39,023 bases of DNA from Chitinophaga pinensis. GTDB taxonomy: Bacteria > Bacteroidota > Bacteroidia > Chitinophagales > Chitinophagaceae. Position numbers and translations under genes: made by a program. Positions 19,082-29,551 of the stretch are shown in pieces (position 1 is the stretch's first letter; each line of letters starts with the position of its first letter). The notes below the pieces were generated by a model that was not told where the DNA came from, ran no database searches, and saw nothing but the letters and a program-made list of their open reading frames with translations. The stretch lies in contig CAMDNL010000005.1 in assembly GCA_945902975.1 (NCBI GenBank), positions 1 through 39,023 of the forward strand, written 5' to 3'.

Positions 19082-21235
19082 ATGTTATCACAACCAAAAT
19101 CAGTAAAATTCGAGATCAATCCAGGTCAAGAAATTTTTATAGAGACAGGTAAATTAGCACGTCAGTCAGACGGAGCTGTTACCATCAGACAAGGAAATTG
19201 TATTTTATTAGCAACTGTGGTTGCCAATAAAGATCCAAGAGACGGACAAGACTTTTTCCCATTGAGCGTAGACTACCAAGAGAAGTTTGCATCTGCAGGC
19301 CGTATCCCTGGTTCTTTCTTCAAAAGAGAAGCGCGTTTAAATGACTACGAAATTTTAACGAGTCGTTTAATTGATCGTGCTTTAAGACCTTTATTTCCAG
19401 AAGACTATTTGTGCGATGTACAAGTATTAATATCATTGGTGTCTAGCGACGAGAACGTCATGCCAGATTCACTAGCATGTCTAGCAGCATCAGCAGCATT
19501 GGCAGTATCTAATATTCCTATTAAAGAAATTATTTCTGAAGTAAGAATCGCAAAGATTGATGGCAAATTTGTAATCAATCCTTCTAAAGCAGAATTGGCT
19601 AAATGTGAATTAGAATTCATTATTGCTGCTACAGAGAAGAACTTGATGATGGTAGAAGGTGAGGCGAAAGAATGTTCTGAAGAAGAATTGGTACAGTGTT
19701 TAGAAATCGCACACGAAGCTATCCGCAAGCAAATTAAAGCGCAAGCAGAATTAAGAAAAATAGTAGGTATCACAGAATTACGTGATTATAAAAAACCAGA
19801 ACAAGACGAAGCAATTCGTGAAAAAGTTTATGCATATGCAAAAGCAAAAGTAGATACGATTGCAAGATTGGGTTCTGCAAAGCATGAGCGAAGTGATGCT
19901 TTCTCTGCTTTGAAAAAAGAAATCATGGAACATTTAGGTACTGAAATCACAGACTTGCAAAAGAAATTAGCAGGTAAGTATTATGAGGACTTGAAATGGG
20001 AAGTGGTTAGAGATATGATGGTGGATAGCCGTATTCGTTTAGACGGTCGTCAATTGGATGAAGTTCGTCCTCTAGCAATGGAGATTGGACCATTACCTAC
20101 GCCACACGGTTCATCTTTATTTACAAGAGGTGAAACACAATCTTTAACAACAGTTACATTAGGAACGAAGTTGGATGAGTTGATGCAAGAAACTGCAGCA
20201 AGTGCAGAGTATGCTAAATTCTTCTTACACTACAACTTCCCTCCATTCTCTACAGGCGAAGTAAAAATGATGCGTGGAGTTGGTCGTCGTGAAGTGGGAC
20301 ATGGTAACTTGGCAATGCGTTCTTTAAAGCAAATGTTACCTGATAGCACCGTATTCCCTTACACATTGCGTGTCGTATCTGATATCTTAGAATCAAATGG
20401 TTCGTCTTCAATGGCAACGGTTTGTGCCGGTTCATTGGCATTGATGGATGCAGGTGTGCCTATTCCAAAACACGTAAGTGGTGTGGCAATGGGATTGATT
20501 TCTAGAGAAGATGGCAAGTATGCAATCTTAACAGATATCTTAGGTGATGAAGATCATTTAGGAGATATGGATTTCAAAGTAACTGGTACACGTGATGGTA
20601 TCTGCGGTGTTCAAATGGACATTAAAGTAGATGGCTTAAGCATGGACATTATGAGAGAAGCTTTATCACAAGCAAGAAAAGGTCGTTTACATATTTTGGA
20701 TGCCATGTATGAGTGTACTCCAGCTGCACGTGCAGATGTGAAGCCACATGCACCAAGAATGGTTAAGATCATCATCGATAAGGAATTTATTGGTGCTGTA
20801 ATCGGGCCAGGTGGAAAGATTATTCAAGAAATGCAAAGAACAACTGGTGCAACAATTAATATTGAGGAAGTGGGCAACCATGGTGAGGTAAGTATCTTCT
20901 CTGCAAACAAGGAAAGCCTTGATGCGGCAGTAAGATGGATCAATGGTATTGTAGCTGTTCCAGAAATTGGAGACGAATATGAGGGTGTTGTGAAAGGGGT
21001 TAAAGAGTTCGGTGCTTTCGTAGAGTTTATGCCAGGCAAACAAGGTTTATTACACATTAGTGAAATAAGCTGGAAGCGTTTGGAAACAATGGAAGGTATC
21101 TTTAATGAAGGCGATACGGTGAAAGTGAAATTAATTGGATTAGATCCTAAAACAGGTAAGTTCAAATTAAGTCATAAAGTTTTATTGCCTCGTCCAGAGC
21201 AAGCACCTCGTGAAGACAGAGGTCCTCAACAATAG
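19082..21235 (+). CDS. pnp: Polyribonucleotide nucleotidyltransferase (PNPase)
   Basis: Two RNase PH-like domains, KH (IGAVIGPGGKIIQEMQRTTGATINIEE) and S1 (YEGVVKGVKEFGAFVEFMPGKQGLLHISEIS). Confidence 0.98.
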   Translation: MLSQPKSVKFEINPGQEIFIETGKLARQSDGAVTIRQGNCILLATVVANKDPRDGQDFFPLSVDYQEKFASAGRIPGSFFKREARLNDYEILTSRLIDRALRPLFPEDYLCDVQVLISLVSSDENVMPDSLACLAASAALAVSNIPIKEIISEVRIAKIDGKFVINPSKAELAKCELEFIIAATEKNLMMVEGEAKECSEEELVQCLEIAHEAIRKQIKAQAELRKIVGITELRDYKKPEQDEAIREKVYAYAKAKVDTIARLGSAKHERSDAFSALKKEIMEHLGTEITDLQKKLAGKYYEDLKWEVVRDMMVDSRIRLDGRQLDEVRPLAMEIGPLPTPHGSSLFTRGETQSLTTVTLGTKLDELMQETAASAEYAKFFLHYNFPPFSTGEVKMMRGVGRREVGHGNLAMRSLKQMLPDSTVFPYTLRVVSDILESNGSSSMATVCAGSLALMDAGVPIPKHVSGVAMGLISREDGKYAILTDILGDEDHLGDMDFKVTGTRDGICGVQMDIKVDGLSMDIMREALSQARKGRLHILDAMYECTPAARADVKPHAPRMVKIIIDKEFIGAVIGPGGKIIQEMQRTTGATINIEEVGNHGEVSIFSANKESLDAAVRWINGIVAVPEIGDEYEGVVKGVKEFGAFVEFMPGKQGLLHISEISWKRLETMEGIFNEGDTVKVKLIGLDPKTGKFKLSHKVLLPRPEQAPREDRGPQQ

Positions 21236-21256
21236 TATTTACATACTTTAAATATA

Positions 21257-21288
21257 AAATGCCCTGCTAATTCGCGGGGCATTTTTTT
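21257..21288 (+). terminator. Rho-independent terminator after pnp
   Basis: AAATGCCCTGC / GCGGGGCATTT (11 bp, one G-U) followed by TTTT. Confidence 0.9.
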
Positions 21289-21293
21289 GTTGC

Positions 21294-21301
21294 TAACTTT
21301 G
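21294..21301 (+). promoter_or_regulatory. Candidate -7 element (TAACTTTG) of prmA
   Basis: TAnnTTTG motif; the prmA ATG lies 9 nt downstream. Confidence 0.45.
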
Positions 21302-21310
21302 GTATAAAAT

Positions 21311-22201
21311 ATGTTCAAAGAATACATTCAAATAGCCTTCGACTTTAGCAATCAGGATCAATTTGAACGGCTGGTGGCTGAACTATCTGAGCTTGGCTTT
21401 GAAGGCTTCAACGAAGAGGAGTTGGAGGAAGGCAGGAATGATGGCGTGGACTTGTCAGGTGGATTAGGCATAGGCGCTGGGCATTGCAAGACCTTTATGC
21501 TGGCAGATCAATTTGAAGCTGAATTAGTACAAAATGAATTAGATATTATATTCAATCAATATCATTTAACTTATTCTAAATCAGTTATTAAAGAACAAAA
21601 TTGGAATGCCATTTGGGAATCTAATTTCGACCCGGTTAGGGTGGGTGACTTTGTTGGAATCAGGGCGCATTTTCATCCTGACTTTGAACCAACAGTGACG
21701 CATGATATAAAAATAACACCTAAAATGAGTTTTGGTACTGGACATCATCCAACCACCTATTCAATGATTGAGTTAATGCAAAGGATCAATTTTAAAGACA
21801 AAACGGTCTATGATTTTGGCACAGGAACAGGCATTCTCGCCATCCTTGCCGAAAAATTAGGGGCAAAAAAAGTGCACGCAGTGGACAATGATGACTGGTG
21901 CATAGAAAATGCATTAGAGAATATTCAAAACAACGCATCCAAAGTCATTACGATTGAAAAAGTGGCATCTGCCTTGCAAAAAGACCAATATGATATTGTT
22001 TTAGCCAATGTCAATAGGCATATTATAGAAGCCAATATGGAGGAATTAACCCTCACCAGCAAACCAGGTGGAATTTTGGTATTGAGTGGGTTATTAATTG
22101 AGGATCAATTAGATATGATTGAATTGGCGGGTTCAAAATCTTGGATATTCCAAGAAGCCCAACCCCTGGATGGATGGGTTAGCCTCTTATTCAATCGGTA
22201 G
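21311..22201 (+). CDS. prmA: Ribosomal protein L11 methyltransferase
   Basis: KMSFGTGHHPTTYSMIELM; SAM motif VYDFGTGTGILAILAEKLGAKKVHAVDND; DIVLANVNRHII. Confidence 0.95.
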   Translation: MFKEYIQIAFDFSNQDQFERLVAELSELGFEGFNEEELEEGRNDGVDLSGGLGIGAGHCKTFMLADQFEAELVQNELDIIFNQYHLTYSKSVIKEQNWNAIWESNFDPVRVGDFVGIRAHFHPDFEPTVTHDIKITPKMSFGTGHHPTTYSMIELMQRINFKDKTVYDFGTGTGILAILAEKLGAKKVHAVDNDDWCIENALENIQNNASKVITIEKVASALQKDQYDIVLANVNRHIIEANMEELTLTSKPGGILVLSGLLIEDQLDMIELAGSKSWIFQEAQPLDGWVSLLFNR

Positions 22202-22289
22202 TTTCGAGCCCTAGTATCGAGTATTTACTATATCGCTAACAGGCATTATTTTTATTGATCGTATATTTGCCTACCACAAACATGTTTTC

Positions 22290-22919
22290 ATGAACGAAAT
22301 GATGCTGATTGTACTTGCTTACCTTATAGGGTCCATCCCTACATCCATTTGGGTAAGCAGAACTGTTTTTGGGATTGATATTCGCGAATATGGTAGTGGA
22401 AATCCGGGGGCAACCAATACTTTTAGAGTCTTAGGGTCTAGGTGGGGGACTTTTGTAATGACGGCGGATATTACTAAGGGCGTGATTGCTACCTCTTTAT
22501 ATATTTTGATGCCCTTTTATTTACAAAATGAGTTGGCTAGAACCAATTTCATGATTGTTTTAGGTTTGGCTGCAGTTGTTGGTCATATTTTTCCTATTTG
22601 GGCAGATTTTAAAGGTGGTAAGGGTGTGGCGACTATTTTAGGGATGGCATTGGCTATTCAGCCGATTGTGGCGCTCATCTGCATTATTGTGTTTTTGATT
22701 ACTTTGTTTACAACCAGATTTGTTTCCTTGAGTTCTATGCTGGCTGGCATCGTTTTTATGGTTTTGATTCTGTTTATTTACAATGAAAAGGAAACATCCT
22801 ATAGAATATTTGCCATCATTGTAGCATTATTGGTCTTGATTACGCATCAAAAGAATATTGGGAGATTAATCAATGGAAAAGAGAACAAAGCTCCATTGTT
22901 CAAAAAAAATAGAAAATAG
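22290..22919 (+). CDS. plsY: Glycerol-3-phosphate acyltransferase PlsY
   Basis: AYLIGSIPTSIWVSRTVFGIDIREYGSGNPGATNTFRVLG; GHIFPIWADFKGGKGVAT. Confidence 0.97.
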   Translation: MNEMMLIVLAYLIGSIPTSIWVSRTVFGIDIREYGSGNPGATNTFRVLGSRWGTFVMTADITKGVIATSLYILMPFYLQNELARTNFMIVLGLAAVVGHIFPIWADFKGGKGVATILGMALAIQPIVALICIIVFLITLFTTRFVSLSSMLAGIVFMVLILFIYNEKETSYRIFAIIVALLVLITHQKNIGRLINGKENKAPLFKKNRK

Positions 22920-23046
22920 CCAGATTAAGATTGGAAAAATATTTTATTTTCGGTTGATTATCAATGTATTATAAAGATTTATTCAATTTACTATTTGCAA
23001 CTAGTCATAATTGCTTAACTTTACCATCCTTAAAATCCTAACATTT

Positions 23047-23715
23047 ATGTCGATCAGTCAGAATATTTTGGAGAAATTACAGTTAAAGGATGAGAAAAAC
23101 TTACTGATTCAAGGTTTACCATCAAGTGTAGAGAAGCAGTTTGCAAAGTTGAATTACTGTAAGAATCTGACTCCTTTATTAAAGACAAGGAAAATTGATT
23201 TCGCACTTATTTTCGCAATTAACCAATTGCAACTAAACAATATCCTAAAAGAAGTATTTTCTGCATTGACGCATGAAAGTAAATTATGGATTGCTTATCC
23301 TAAAACAAGTTCGAAGATTGTTTCTGATTTAAATAGAGATGCTAGCTGGGAAATTTTAGCCAACAATGAATATGAGGCTATTCGTCAAGTGACTTTGGAC
23401 CATGTATGGACGGCATTGCGTTTTACAAAATACGATCAGATCCCAAATAGAAATAGAGCCTTCGCTGGATTCAAATCTCCTAATATTGAGATTGACGATT
23501 TTGATAAAAGATTAATTGCTTTACCAATTGAAGTAGAAAAATTATTCCAATCACACGAGGAAGCGAGAGAGTTCTTTACATCTCTTTCTATTATCAATCA
23601 AAAGGAATATTTAAGTTGGATCAATGGAGCTAAAAAAGATGAAACCAAGCAGAAGCGCTTAGAAGCGACTTTAGAAAAGTTGATTGCTGGTAAACAAAAT
23701 CCTTCCGAGAAATAA
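23047..23715 (+). CDS. YdeI/OmpD-associated (OmdA) family protein with N-terminal DUF3052-like region; start moved to MSISQN
   Basis: C-terminal half PIEVEKLFQSHEEAREFFTSLSIINQKEYLSWINGAKKDETKQKRLEATLEKLIAGK is OmdA-like; N-terminal half is DUF3052-like (tentative). Confidence 0.75.
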   Translation: MSISQNILEKLQLKDEKNLLIQGLPSSVEKQFAKLNYCKNLTPLLKTRKIDFALIFAINQLQLNNILKEVFSALTHESKLWIAYPKTSSKIVSDLNRDASWEILANNEYEAIRQVTLDHVWTALRFTKYDQIPNRNRAFAGFKSPNIEIDDFDKRLIALPIEVEKLFQSHEEAREFFTSLSIINQKEYLSWINGAKKDETKQKRLEATLEKLIAGKQNPSEK

Positions 23716-23750
23716 TAAAAGTATTTCATTCCTGGAATAGATATATTTTA

Positions 23751-23788
23751 TGAATAGGGAATCTATTTATGAATAGCGCATCTATTTA
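23751..23788. repeat. Two-copy 19-bp tandem repeat overlapping the dnaG stop codon
   Basis: TGAATAGGGAATCTATTTA (23751-23769) and TGAATAGCGCATCTATTTA (23770-23788), 17/19 identical; each contains AATAG/CTATT. Confidence 0.75.
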
Positions 23789-25710
23789 AAGATCACAGTT
23801 CCAATGATCTTGGTTAACTCGCGCTCTGCATCTTTAAGGTGCTTATGTATATGCAATAATTGTATTTGCTCCTCACCATGCACTTTCTCCATGTCTTCCT
23901 GATTCTGGCGGATCATTTTTTTAATCTTTCTTAGTTTATAATAAAGCAAACTCACTTCAATTTGATGTTGGAAAGTGACCTCCTCCATTGCCTTCTTGAG
24001 ACCTAGTTTTTCATTCCATCTTAGACTTAACTCATGTTCTGGCTCAAAAAGTCCCATCACCAATTGTTGGATCTGTGGGTCTTCATGGTATTGCAGTGTT
24101 TTATTGTTGGGTATTTTACCTGCGACCTGCCATTCAAAATAAGTTTTAACCAATTGTATCATGTCTTGGTTATCCAAAGGGAAGGGCTCTAATTCTTCTG
24201 CAATCCAAGTGGATGCCATCCTGCCATCCGCTAAAACTTCGTTGCCAAATTCAATTAGTAAACGCACTAAGTTTTTTTCGTGTAAAAAATCTTTGTCAAG
24301 AACAAGGTCAATATTATCAAGGTCCTGCGTTGTTTGCTGGAAATTGGGCATTAAAATGGCCGCTTCGTCATAGGCCATTTTCTTTTCATCTTTGACAATT
24401 TTATCACGCTTAAACTTATTCACTAATTGGGTCAATCCCGTTTCGTCAATACGCAATATGTCGGCACATTTTCTTACATACTCTTGTAATTTTGTAAAAT
24501 CTTCTGCCTTATTTATCTTACTTAAAGTCTCTGCCATTTGATTGACTAGACTATTTTTTTTATTTAAGTCGTTACCAACTTCTTTTAATTGGACTTCTAA
24601 TTGGAATAAAATAAAATCCTTCTTTGCAGATTGAACAAATGCACGGAAAGCATCTGGTCCCACTTTATTGACATAACTATCTGGATCTTCGTTGTCTGGA
24701 ATTAAAACCAATTGTACATTCAAGCCTTCTTCTAATGCCATGTCCAATCCTCTTAATGCGGCCTTGACACCTGCTGCGTCACCGTCATAAATGATGGTCA
24801 GGTTTTGTGTATATTTTTTAACCAATCTCAATTGGTCAATCGTCAAAGAGGTACCACCACTTGCTACCACATTTTCAATGCCTGCTTGGTGTAAGCTTAC
24901 CACGTCTGTATAGCCTTCTACCAATAAACATTCATTGGCTTTATCAATCGCAGTTCTTGCAAAATAAGAACCGTAAAGAATTCGACTCTTAACATAAATC
25001 TCGTTCTCTGGCGTATTGATGTATTTTGGAGAGCGGTCATTCTTGGCAATTTGTCTTGCACCAAAACCTATGATTTTTCCTGTGGTATTGTGGATAGGAA
25101 AGATGATGCGGTCCCTATAATTATCCTGCCATCCGCCATCGCGTTCCACTACTAAACCAGTTCTGGCAAATAGTTCTGGATTGAATTGATTTTGAATCAA
25201 TGCTTTTGCTAAACTATCTCGTTCAGAAGGGTTGTATCCGATTTTAAATTTTTCTACTATAGGACGTAAAAAACCACGATGCTGCATATAACTCTGGGCA
25301 ATGGTTGCGCCAGCTTCTGTATCCCAGTATTGTTTGGTAAAGAAGTCCATTGCAAAATGATTAATCGCATATAAACTATCTGCAGTTTGCTGGGCGATCT
25401 TTTGCGCAGGACTCGTCTCGGTTTCTTCGATTTCAATATTATACCTCGCAGCCAACCATCTTAAAGCTTCTACATAACTATACTTTTCATGTTCCATCAA
25501 AAAAGTGATGGTATTGCCACTCTTGCCACAGCCAAAACATTTGTAAATTTCTTTGGCAGGAGAGACGGTAAAGGAAGGAGATTTTTCGTTGTGAAAAGGG
25601 CAGTTGCCTAAATAATTGGTACCTCTTTTCTTTAATTTCACAAATTCACCCACCACATCGATGATGTCAATTCGGCTGGTAATTTGTTGAATGGTTTGAG
25701 GCGTGATCAT
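23782..25710 (-). CDS. dnaG: DNA primase
   Basis: CHC2 zinc finger (CPFHNEKSPSFTVSPAKEIYKCFGCGKSGN); TOPRIM (LLVEGYTDVVSLHQAGIENVVASGGTSL, IIYDGDAAGVKAALRG). Confidence 0.98.
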   Translation of the reverse strand: MITPQTIQQITSRIDIIDVVGEFVKLKKRGTNYLGNCPFHNEKSPSFTVSPAKEIYKCFGCGKSGNTITFLMEHEKYSYVEALRWLAARYNIEIEETETSPAQKIAQQTADSLYAINHFAMDFFTKQYWDTEAGATIAQSYMQHRGFLRPIVEKFKIGYNPSERDSLAKALIQNQFNPELFARTGLVVERDGGWQDNYRDRIIFPIHNTTGKIIGFGARQIAKNDRSPKYINTPENEIYVKSRILYGSYFARTAIDKANECLLVEGYTDVVSLHQAGIENVVASGGTSLTIDQLRLVKKYTQNLTIIYDGDAAGVKAALRGLDMALEEGLNVQLVLIPDNEDPDSYVNKVGPDAFRAFVQSAKKDFILFQLEVQLKEVGNDLNKKNSLVNQMAETLSKINKAEDFTKLQEYVRKCADILRIDETGLTQLVNKFKRDKIVKDEKKMAYDEAAILMPNFQQTTQDLDNIDLVLDKDFLHEKNLVRLLIEFGNEVLADGRMASTWIAEELEPFPLDNQDMIQLVKTYFEWQVAGKIPNNKTLQYHEDPQIQQLVMGLFEPEHELSLRWNEKLGLKKAMEEVTFQHQIEVSLLYYKLRKIKKMIRQNQEDMEKVHGEEQIQLLHIHKHLKDAERELTKIIGTVIFK

Positions 25711-25737
25711 AGGAGCGCGAATTTAACAAATCTTACA

Positions 25738-26142
25738 CTATTCTTGGGTAGAAAACTCCATATCGTCACTATCGAGTAGTTCACGCTCAATTTCTTCCAT
25801 TTGAACGATGTCCCAGGCTTCTGATTCTGTAGGCGTTAAGTTCATCACTTCGCCAAATTCAGTCAAATCTAGGGAGTTTTGTAAGCCATCTGACAAGCAA
25901 CAAAGCACAAAACTGGTATTATTGTCATAAAATACTTCTTGATGCTGGGCTAAAAGCGCAATAATGCTCAAATCCCAGTCTTTTACGGGCTCAAGGTTCA
26001 ACACAATGTTTTTAGGGCTTGTAGAACCTAATTTTTTGATTAAATCACTCAATTCTGGCACGAGATTTGAACTAAGACTAGGGTCGAGCAGGCTTAAAAC
26101 GGTGAATTTCTCTTTTGTATCAATTTTATAGTGCATAATCAC
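25738..26142 (-). CDS. STAS-domain (anti-sigma factor antagonist-like) protein
   Basis: YKIDTKEKFTVLSLLDPSLSSNLVPELSDLIKKL...KNIVLNLEPVKDWDLSIIALL matches the STAS pattern, with an acidic C-terminal tail. Confidence 0.75.
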   Translation of the reverse strand: MIMHYKIDTKEKFTVLSLLDPSLSSNLVPELSDLIKKLGSTSPKNIVLNLEPVKDWDLSIIALLAQHQEVFYDNNTSFVLCCLSDGLQNSLDLTEFGEVMNLTPTESEAWDIVQMEEIERELLDSDDMEFSTQE

Positions 26143-26195
26143 ATACTTTAGGGTAAAATTATTCGTTTATCTAAATAACAGCTCGAATAAAATAT

Positions 26196-28766
26196 ATGGA
26201 TAACAATTTTTCAACACAAGTTAAGGAAATCATCTCTTATAGCAGAGAAGAAGCATTAAGATTAGGTAATGATTTTATTGGGGCGGAACACCTTATGTTA
26301 GGGTTGATCCGTGACCAGGAAAATACAGCTATCAGAGTCTTAAGGCAACTGAATGTGAATTTGGGAGAATTAAGAAAAGAAATTGAACTAGCCGTTAAGG
26401 ACAAGTCTGGTAAAAATATTGCCAATATCAATAGTCTTCCTTTGACAAAGCAAGCTGAAAAAGTCATTCGTGTGACTGTTTTAGAAGCCAAAGCATTGAA
26501 AAGTCCAATGGTTGAAACGGAGCATTTATTATTAAGTATTTTAAAGAATAAGGAAAACATCGCTACGCAAATTTTAAATCAATTTGATGTGGATTATGAT
26601 TTATTCCGCAATGAATTAGGGATGGTAGGTTCTGCCCCATCTGCACCTTTAAATCCAAGTTCAGAATACCAAGAAGAAGGGGATGATGATTTCGATGATG
26701 AAAAAGGCAAGGGTGGTTTTGGAGGAGGCACAAAATCTAAGCCTACTTCGACCAGTAAATCTAAAACTCCAGTATTAGATAATTTTGGTAGGGACATTAC
26801 TAAATTAGCAGAGCAAGATGCGCTTGATCCAATTGTTGGAAGGGATGCAGAGATAGAAAGAGTGAGTCAAATTTTAAGTCGTAGAAAAAAGAACAATCCA
26901 ATTTTAATTGGTGAACCTGGTGTGGGTAAGACTGCGATTGTTGAAGGGCTTGCATTAAGAATTGTACAACGAAAAGTAAGTCGTGTTTTATTTGATAAAA
27001 GAGTGATCTCTTTAGATTTAGCTGCTTTAGTGGCCGGTACAAAATACCGTGGTCAATTTGAAGAGCGTATGAAAGCGATCATGAACGAATTGGAGAAAAA
27101 CAGAGACGTCATTTTATTCATAGACGAGATTCATACGATTGTAGGCGCAGGAGGCGCAAGCGGTTCATTAGATGCATCAAATATCTTTAAGCCTGCCTTG
27201 GCTAGAGGAGAATTGCAATGTATTGGTGCTTCCACACTAGACGAGTATAGAATGCATATTGAGAAAGATGGTGCACTGGATCGTCGTTTCCAAAAAGTAA
27301 TTATTGAAGCACCTAGTGTGGCAGATACGATTACTATTTTGAACAATATCAAATCTAAATACGAAGACTATCATAGTGTTATTTATGATCAAGAAGCAAT
27401 TGAGGCTTGTGTGAAATTAAGTGATCGTTATATGACAGATCGCTTACTTCCAGATAAAGCAATTGATGTATTGGATGAAGTGGGCGCAAGAGTGCATTTG
27501 AAAAATATTTCTGTTCCAGAAGATATTGTAGAATTAGAAAAGCAAATAGAAGAAGTAAAGAACGAGAAGAATAGGGTGGTGAAAAGTCAACGCTTTGAGG
27601 AAGCTGCAAACTTAAGAGACACGGAGAAAAAATTAGGTGAAGCCTTAGATAAAGCAAAATTAAATTGGGAAGAAGATAGTAAGAATAAAAGATTCCCAAT
27701 TAACGAAGAACATATTGCAGAAGTAATTAGTATGATGACTGGTATACCTGTAAAGCGTATGGTAGAAGCAGAAACCACTAAATTACGCAAGATGTCCGAG
27801 GACATGCGAGATCAAGTGATAGGACAAGAAGATGCTATTGGTAAAGTAGTGAAGGCCATACAAAGAAATAGAGTTGGATTAAAAGATCCAAAAAAACCAA
27901 TTGGTACATTTATTTTCTTAGGTCCAACTGGTGTAGGTAAAACAGAATTAGCGCGTGCTTTAGCAAGAAACATGTTTGACTCAGAAGAATCTTTGATTCG
28001 TATTGACATGAGTGAGTACATGGAAAAATTTGCTGTTTCTCGTTTAATTGGTGCGCCTCCAGGCTACGTGGGTTACGAAGAGGGAGGACAATTGACAGAA
28101 AAGGTAAGACGTAAACCATACTGTGTTATCTTATTAGATGAAATTGAAAAAGCACATCCAGATATTTATAATATTTTATTACAAGTATTAGATGATGGTA
28201 TTTTGACGGATGGATTGGGTCGTAAAGTTGATTTTAAGAATACGCTAATCATCATGACCTCTAATATTGGTGCACGTCAATTAAAAGATTTTGGTGATGG
28301 TGTAGGTTTTGCAACAGCCACAAGAATGGAGCAGACAGACGAGAACAACCGATCTGTGATTGAGAAAGCTTTAAAACGTACTTTCTCTCCAGAATTCTTA
28401 AATAGAATTGATGATGTGGTGGTATTTAACTCATTGACCAAAGACAATATTTATTTGATCATTGACATCATCATGAAACAAGTGCTTGCACGTTTAGTGA
28501 ACCTAGGATTAAACTTAGTTTTATCCAGTGCTGCAAAAGAGTTTATTGCTGATAAAGGCTATGATGTTCAATTTGGTGCAAGACCTTTGCACAGAGCCAT
28601 TCAAAAATACATTGAAGATCCATTGGCCGAGGAGATTTTAAATCACTCAGTGAAAGAAGGGGATACTTTAATAGGGGATTTAGATAAAGAAAATGGCAAG
28701 CTTGTTTTTACTTTACAAAAAAAGGAAAAAGAAAAAGCACCTAAAGTACCTAAGGAGCCTAAGTAA
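26196..28766 (+). CDS. clpC: ATP-dependent Clp protease ATP-binding subunit ClpC
   Basis: Clp N-domain repeats; Walker A GEPGVGKT and [14 protein letters not shown]; central UVR-like segment ([18 protein letters not shown]); 856 aa. Confidence 0.95.
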   Translation: MDNNFSTQVKEIISYSREEALRLGNDFIGAEHLMLGLIRDQENTAIRVLRQLNVNLGELRKEIELAVKDKSGKNIANINSLPLTKQAEKVIRVTVLEAKALKSPMVETEHLLLSILKNKENIATQILNQFDVDYDLFRNELGMVGSAPSAPLNPSSEYQEEGDDDFDDEKGKGGFGGGTKSKPTSTSKSKTPVLDNFGRDITKLAEQDALDPIVGRDAEIERVSQILSRRKKNNPILIGEPGVGKTAIVEGLALRIVQRKVSRVLFDKRVISLDLAALVAGTKYRGQFEERMKAIMNELEKNRDVILFIDEIHTIVGAGGASGSLDASNIFKPALARGELQCIGASTLDEYRMHIEKDGALDRRFQKVIIEAPSVADTITILNNIKSKYEDYHSVIYDQEAIEACVKLSDRYMTDRLLPDKAIDVLDEVGARVHLKNISVPEDIVELEKQIEEVKNEKNRVVKSQRFEEAANLRDTEKKLGEALDKAKLNWEEDSKNKRFPINEEHIAEVISMMTGIPVKRMVEAETTKLRKMSEDMRDQVIGQEDAIGKVVKAIQRNRVGLKDPKKPIGTFIFLGPTGVGKTELARALARNMFDSEESLIRIDMSEYMEKFAVSRLIGAPPGYVGYEEGGQLTEKVRRKPYCVILLDEIEKAHPDIYNILLQVLDDGILTDGLGRKVDFKNTLIIMTSNIGARQLKDFGDGVGFATATRMEQTDENNRSVIEKALKRTFSPEFLNRIDDVVVFNSLTKDNIYLIIDIIMKQVLARLVNLGLNLVLSSAAKEFIADKGYDVQFGARPLHRAIQKYIEDPLAEEILNHSVKEGDTLIGDLDKENGKLVFTLQKKEKEKAPKVPKEPK

Positions 28767-28793
28767 GATTATGCTTTTCAACATTTAAATAGG

Positions 28794-28826
28794 AAGGCCC
28801 TGAGTTATTAAATTCAGGGCCTTTTA
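28794..28826 (+). terminator. Rho-independent terminator after clpC
   Basis: AAGGCCCTGA (28794-28803) / TCAGGGCCTT (28814-28823), then TT. Confidence 0.8.
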
Positions 28827-28880
28827 TATTATTTAGTAGAATCTTTGAATCAAAAGTTTTACTTGAAAAGAATATTAAAT

Positions 28881-29447
28881 TTAGGATGGTGTACTCCAGC
28901 GAAAAGTCTTAATATCAAGGCCTGCTAGGTCCATCATTCTTGCAACCACGGTCATGGCCACTTCCTCTAAAGTTTTTGGAACACTATAAAAGCTAGGAGT
29001 CGCTGGGCAGATGATTCCTCCTGCCAATGTCACTGTTTCCATATTACGAATATGAATTAAATTATAGGGTGTTTCTCTAGCGACAAGAATTAATTTTCTG
29101 CGCTCTTTTAAAATTACATCAGCAGCACGAGTCGTTAAATCATCACTTACACCAGATGCGATCCTTCCTAATGTGCCCATGCTACATGGGACTACAAACA
29201 TGATATTGTATTGAGCAGAGCCAGAGGCAAAAGGGGCGTTAAAATCCATTTTATGGTAAAAGTCAAAAGGATAATTTAGATAATCCTGATTGCCTAATTC
29301 GGTTTCCCAAACGGTCTTTGCATTGTCACTCATAATGATACCAACTGCTTGGTATTGAGAAGGGATTTGCTTTAAGCTGTCCAATAAGCATTTAGCATAA
29401 ATGGCTCCGCTGGCACCTGTAATCGCAATGATGATTTTGTTTGACAT
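28881..29447 (-). CDS. ubiX: Flavin prenyltransferase UbiX
   Basis: IIIAITGASGAIYAKCLLDSL; VPCSMGTLGRIASGVSDDLTTRAADVILKERRKLILVARETPYNLIHIRNM. Confidence 0.96.
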   Translation of the reverse strand: MSNKIIIAITGASGAIYAKCLLDSLKQIPSQYQAVGIIMSDNAKTVWETELGNQDYLNYPFDFYHKMDFNAPFASGSAQYNIMFVVPCSMGTLGRIASGVSDDLTTRAADVILKERRKLILVARETPYNLIHIRNMETVTLAGGIICPATPSFYSVPKTLEEVAMTVVARMMDLAGLDIKTFRWSTPS

Positions 29448-29493
29448 AATAGAATAACAAAATTAGGTATTAAAGGTTGACTAGCAAATAGAT

Positions 29494-29527
29494 AAAAAAA
29501 TCCCCTTCAATATTGAATCGGAGGGGA
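29494..29527 (-). terminator. Rho-independent terminator of the GT35 gene (minus strand)
   Basis: On the minus strand TCCCCTCC...GAAGGGGA followed by TTTTTTT; 8-bp stem with one G-U. Confidence 0.75.
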
Positions 29528-29551
29528 GCACTTTATAGGGAAAGGGTTCAA

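Noticed and set aside
20687-21165. Antisense ORFs over the pnp KH/S1 region
   Set aside because: Overlap a highly conserved coding region; no start-site or homology support.
27379-28119. Several antisense ORFs inside clpC
   Set aside because: Low-complexity Leu/Ser-rich translations opposite conserved AAA+ sequence.
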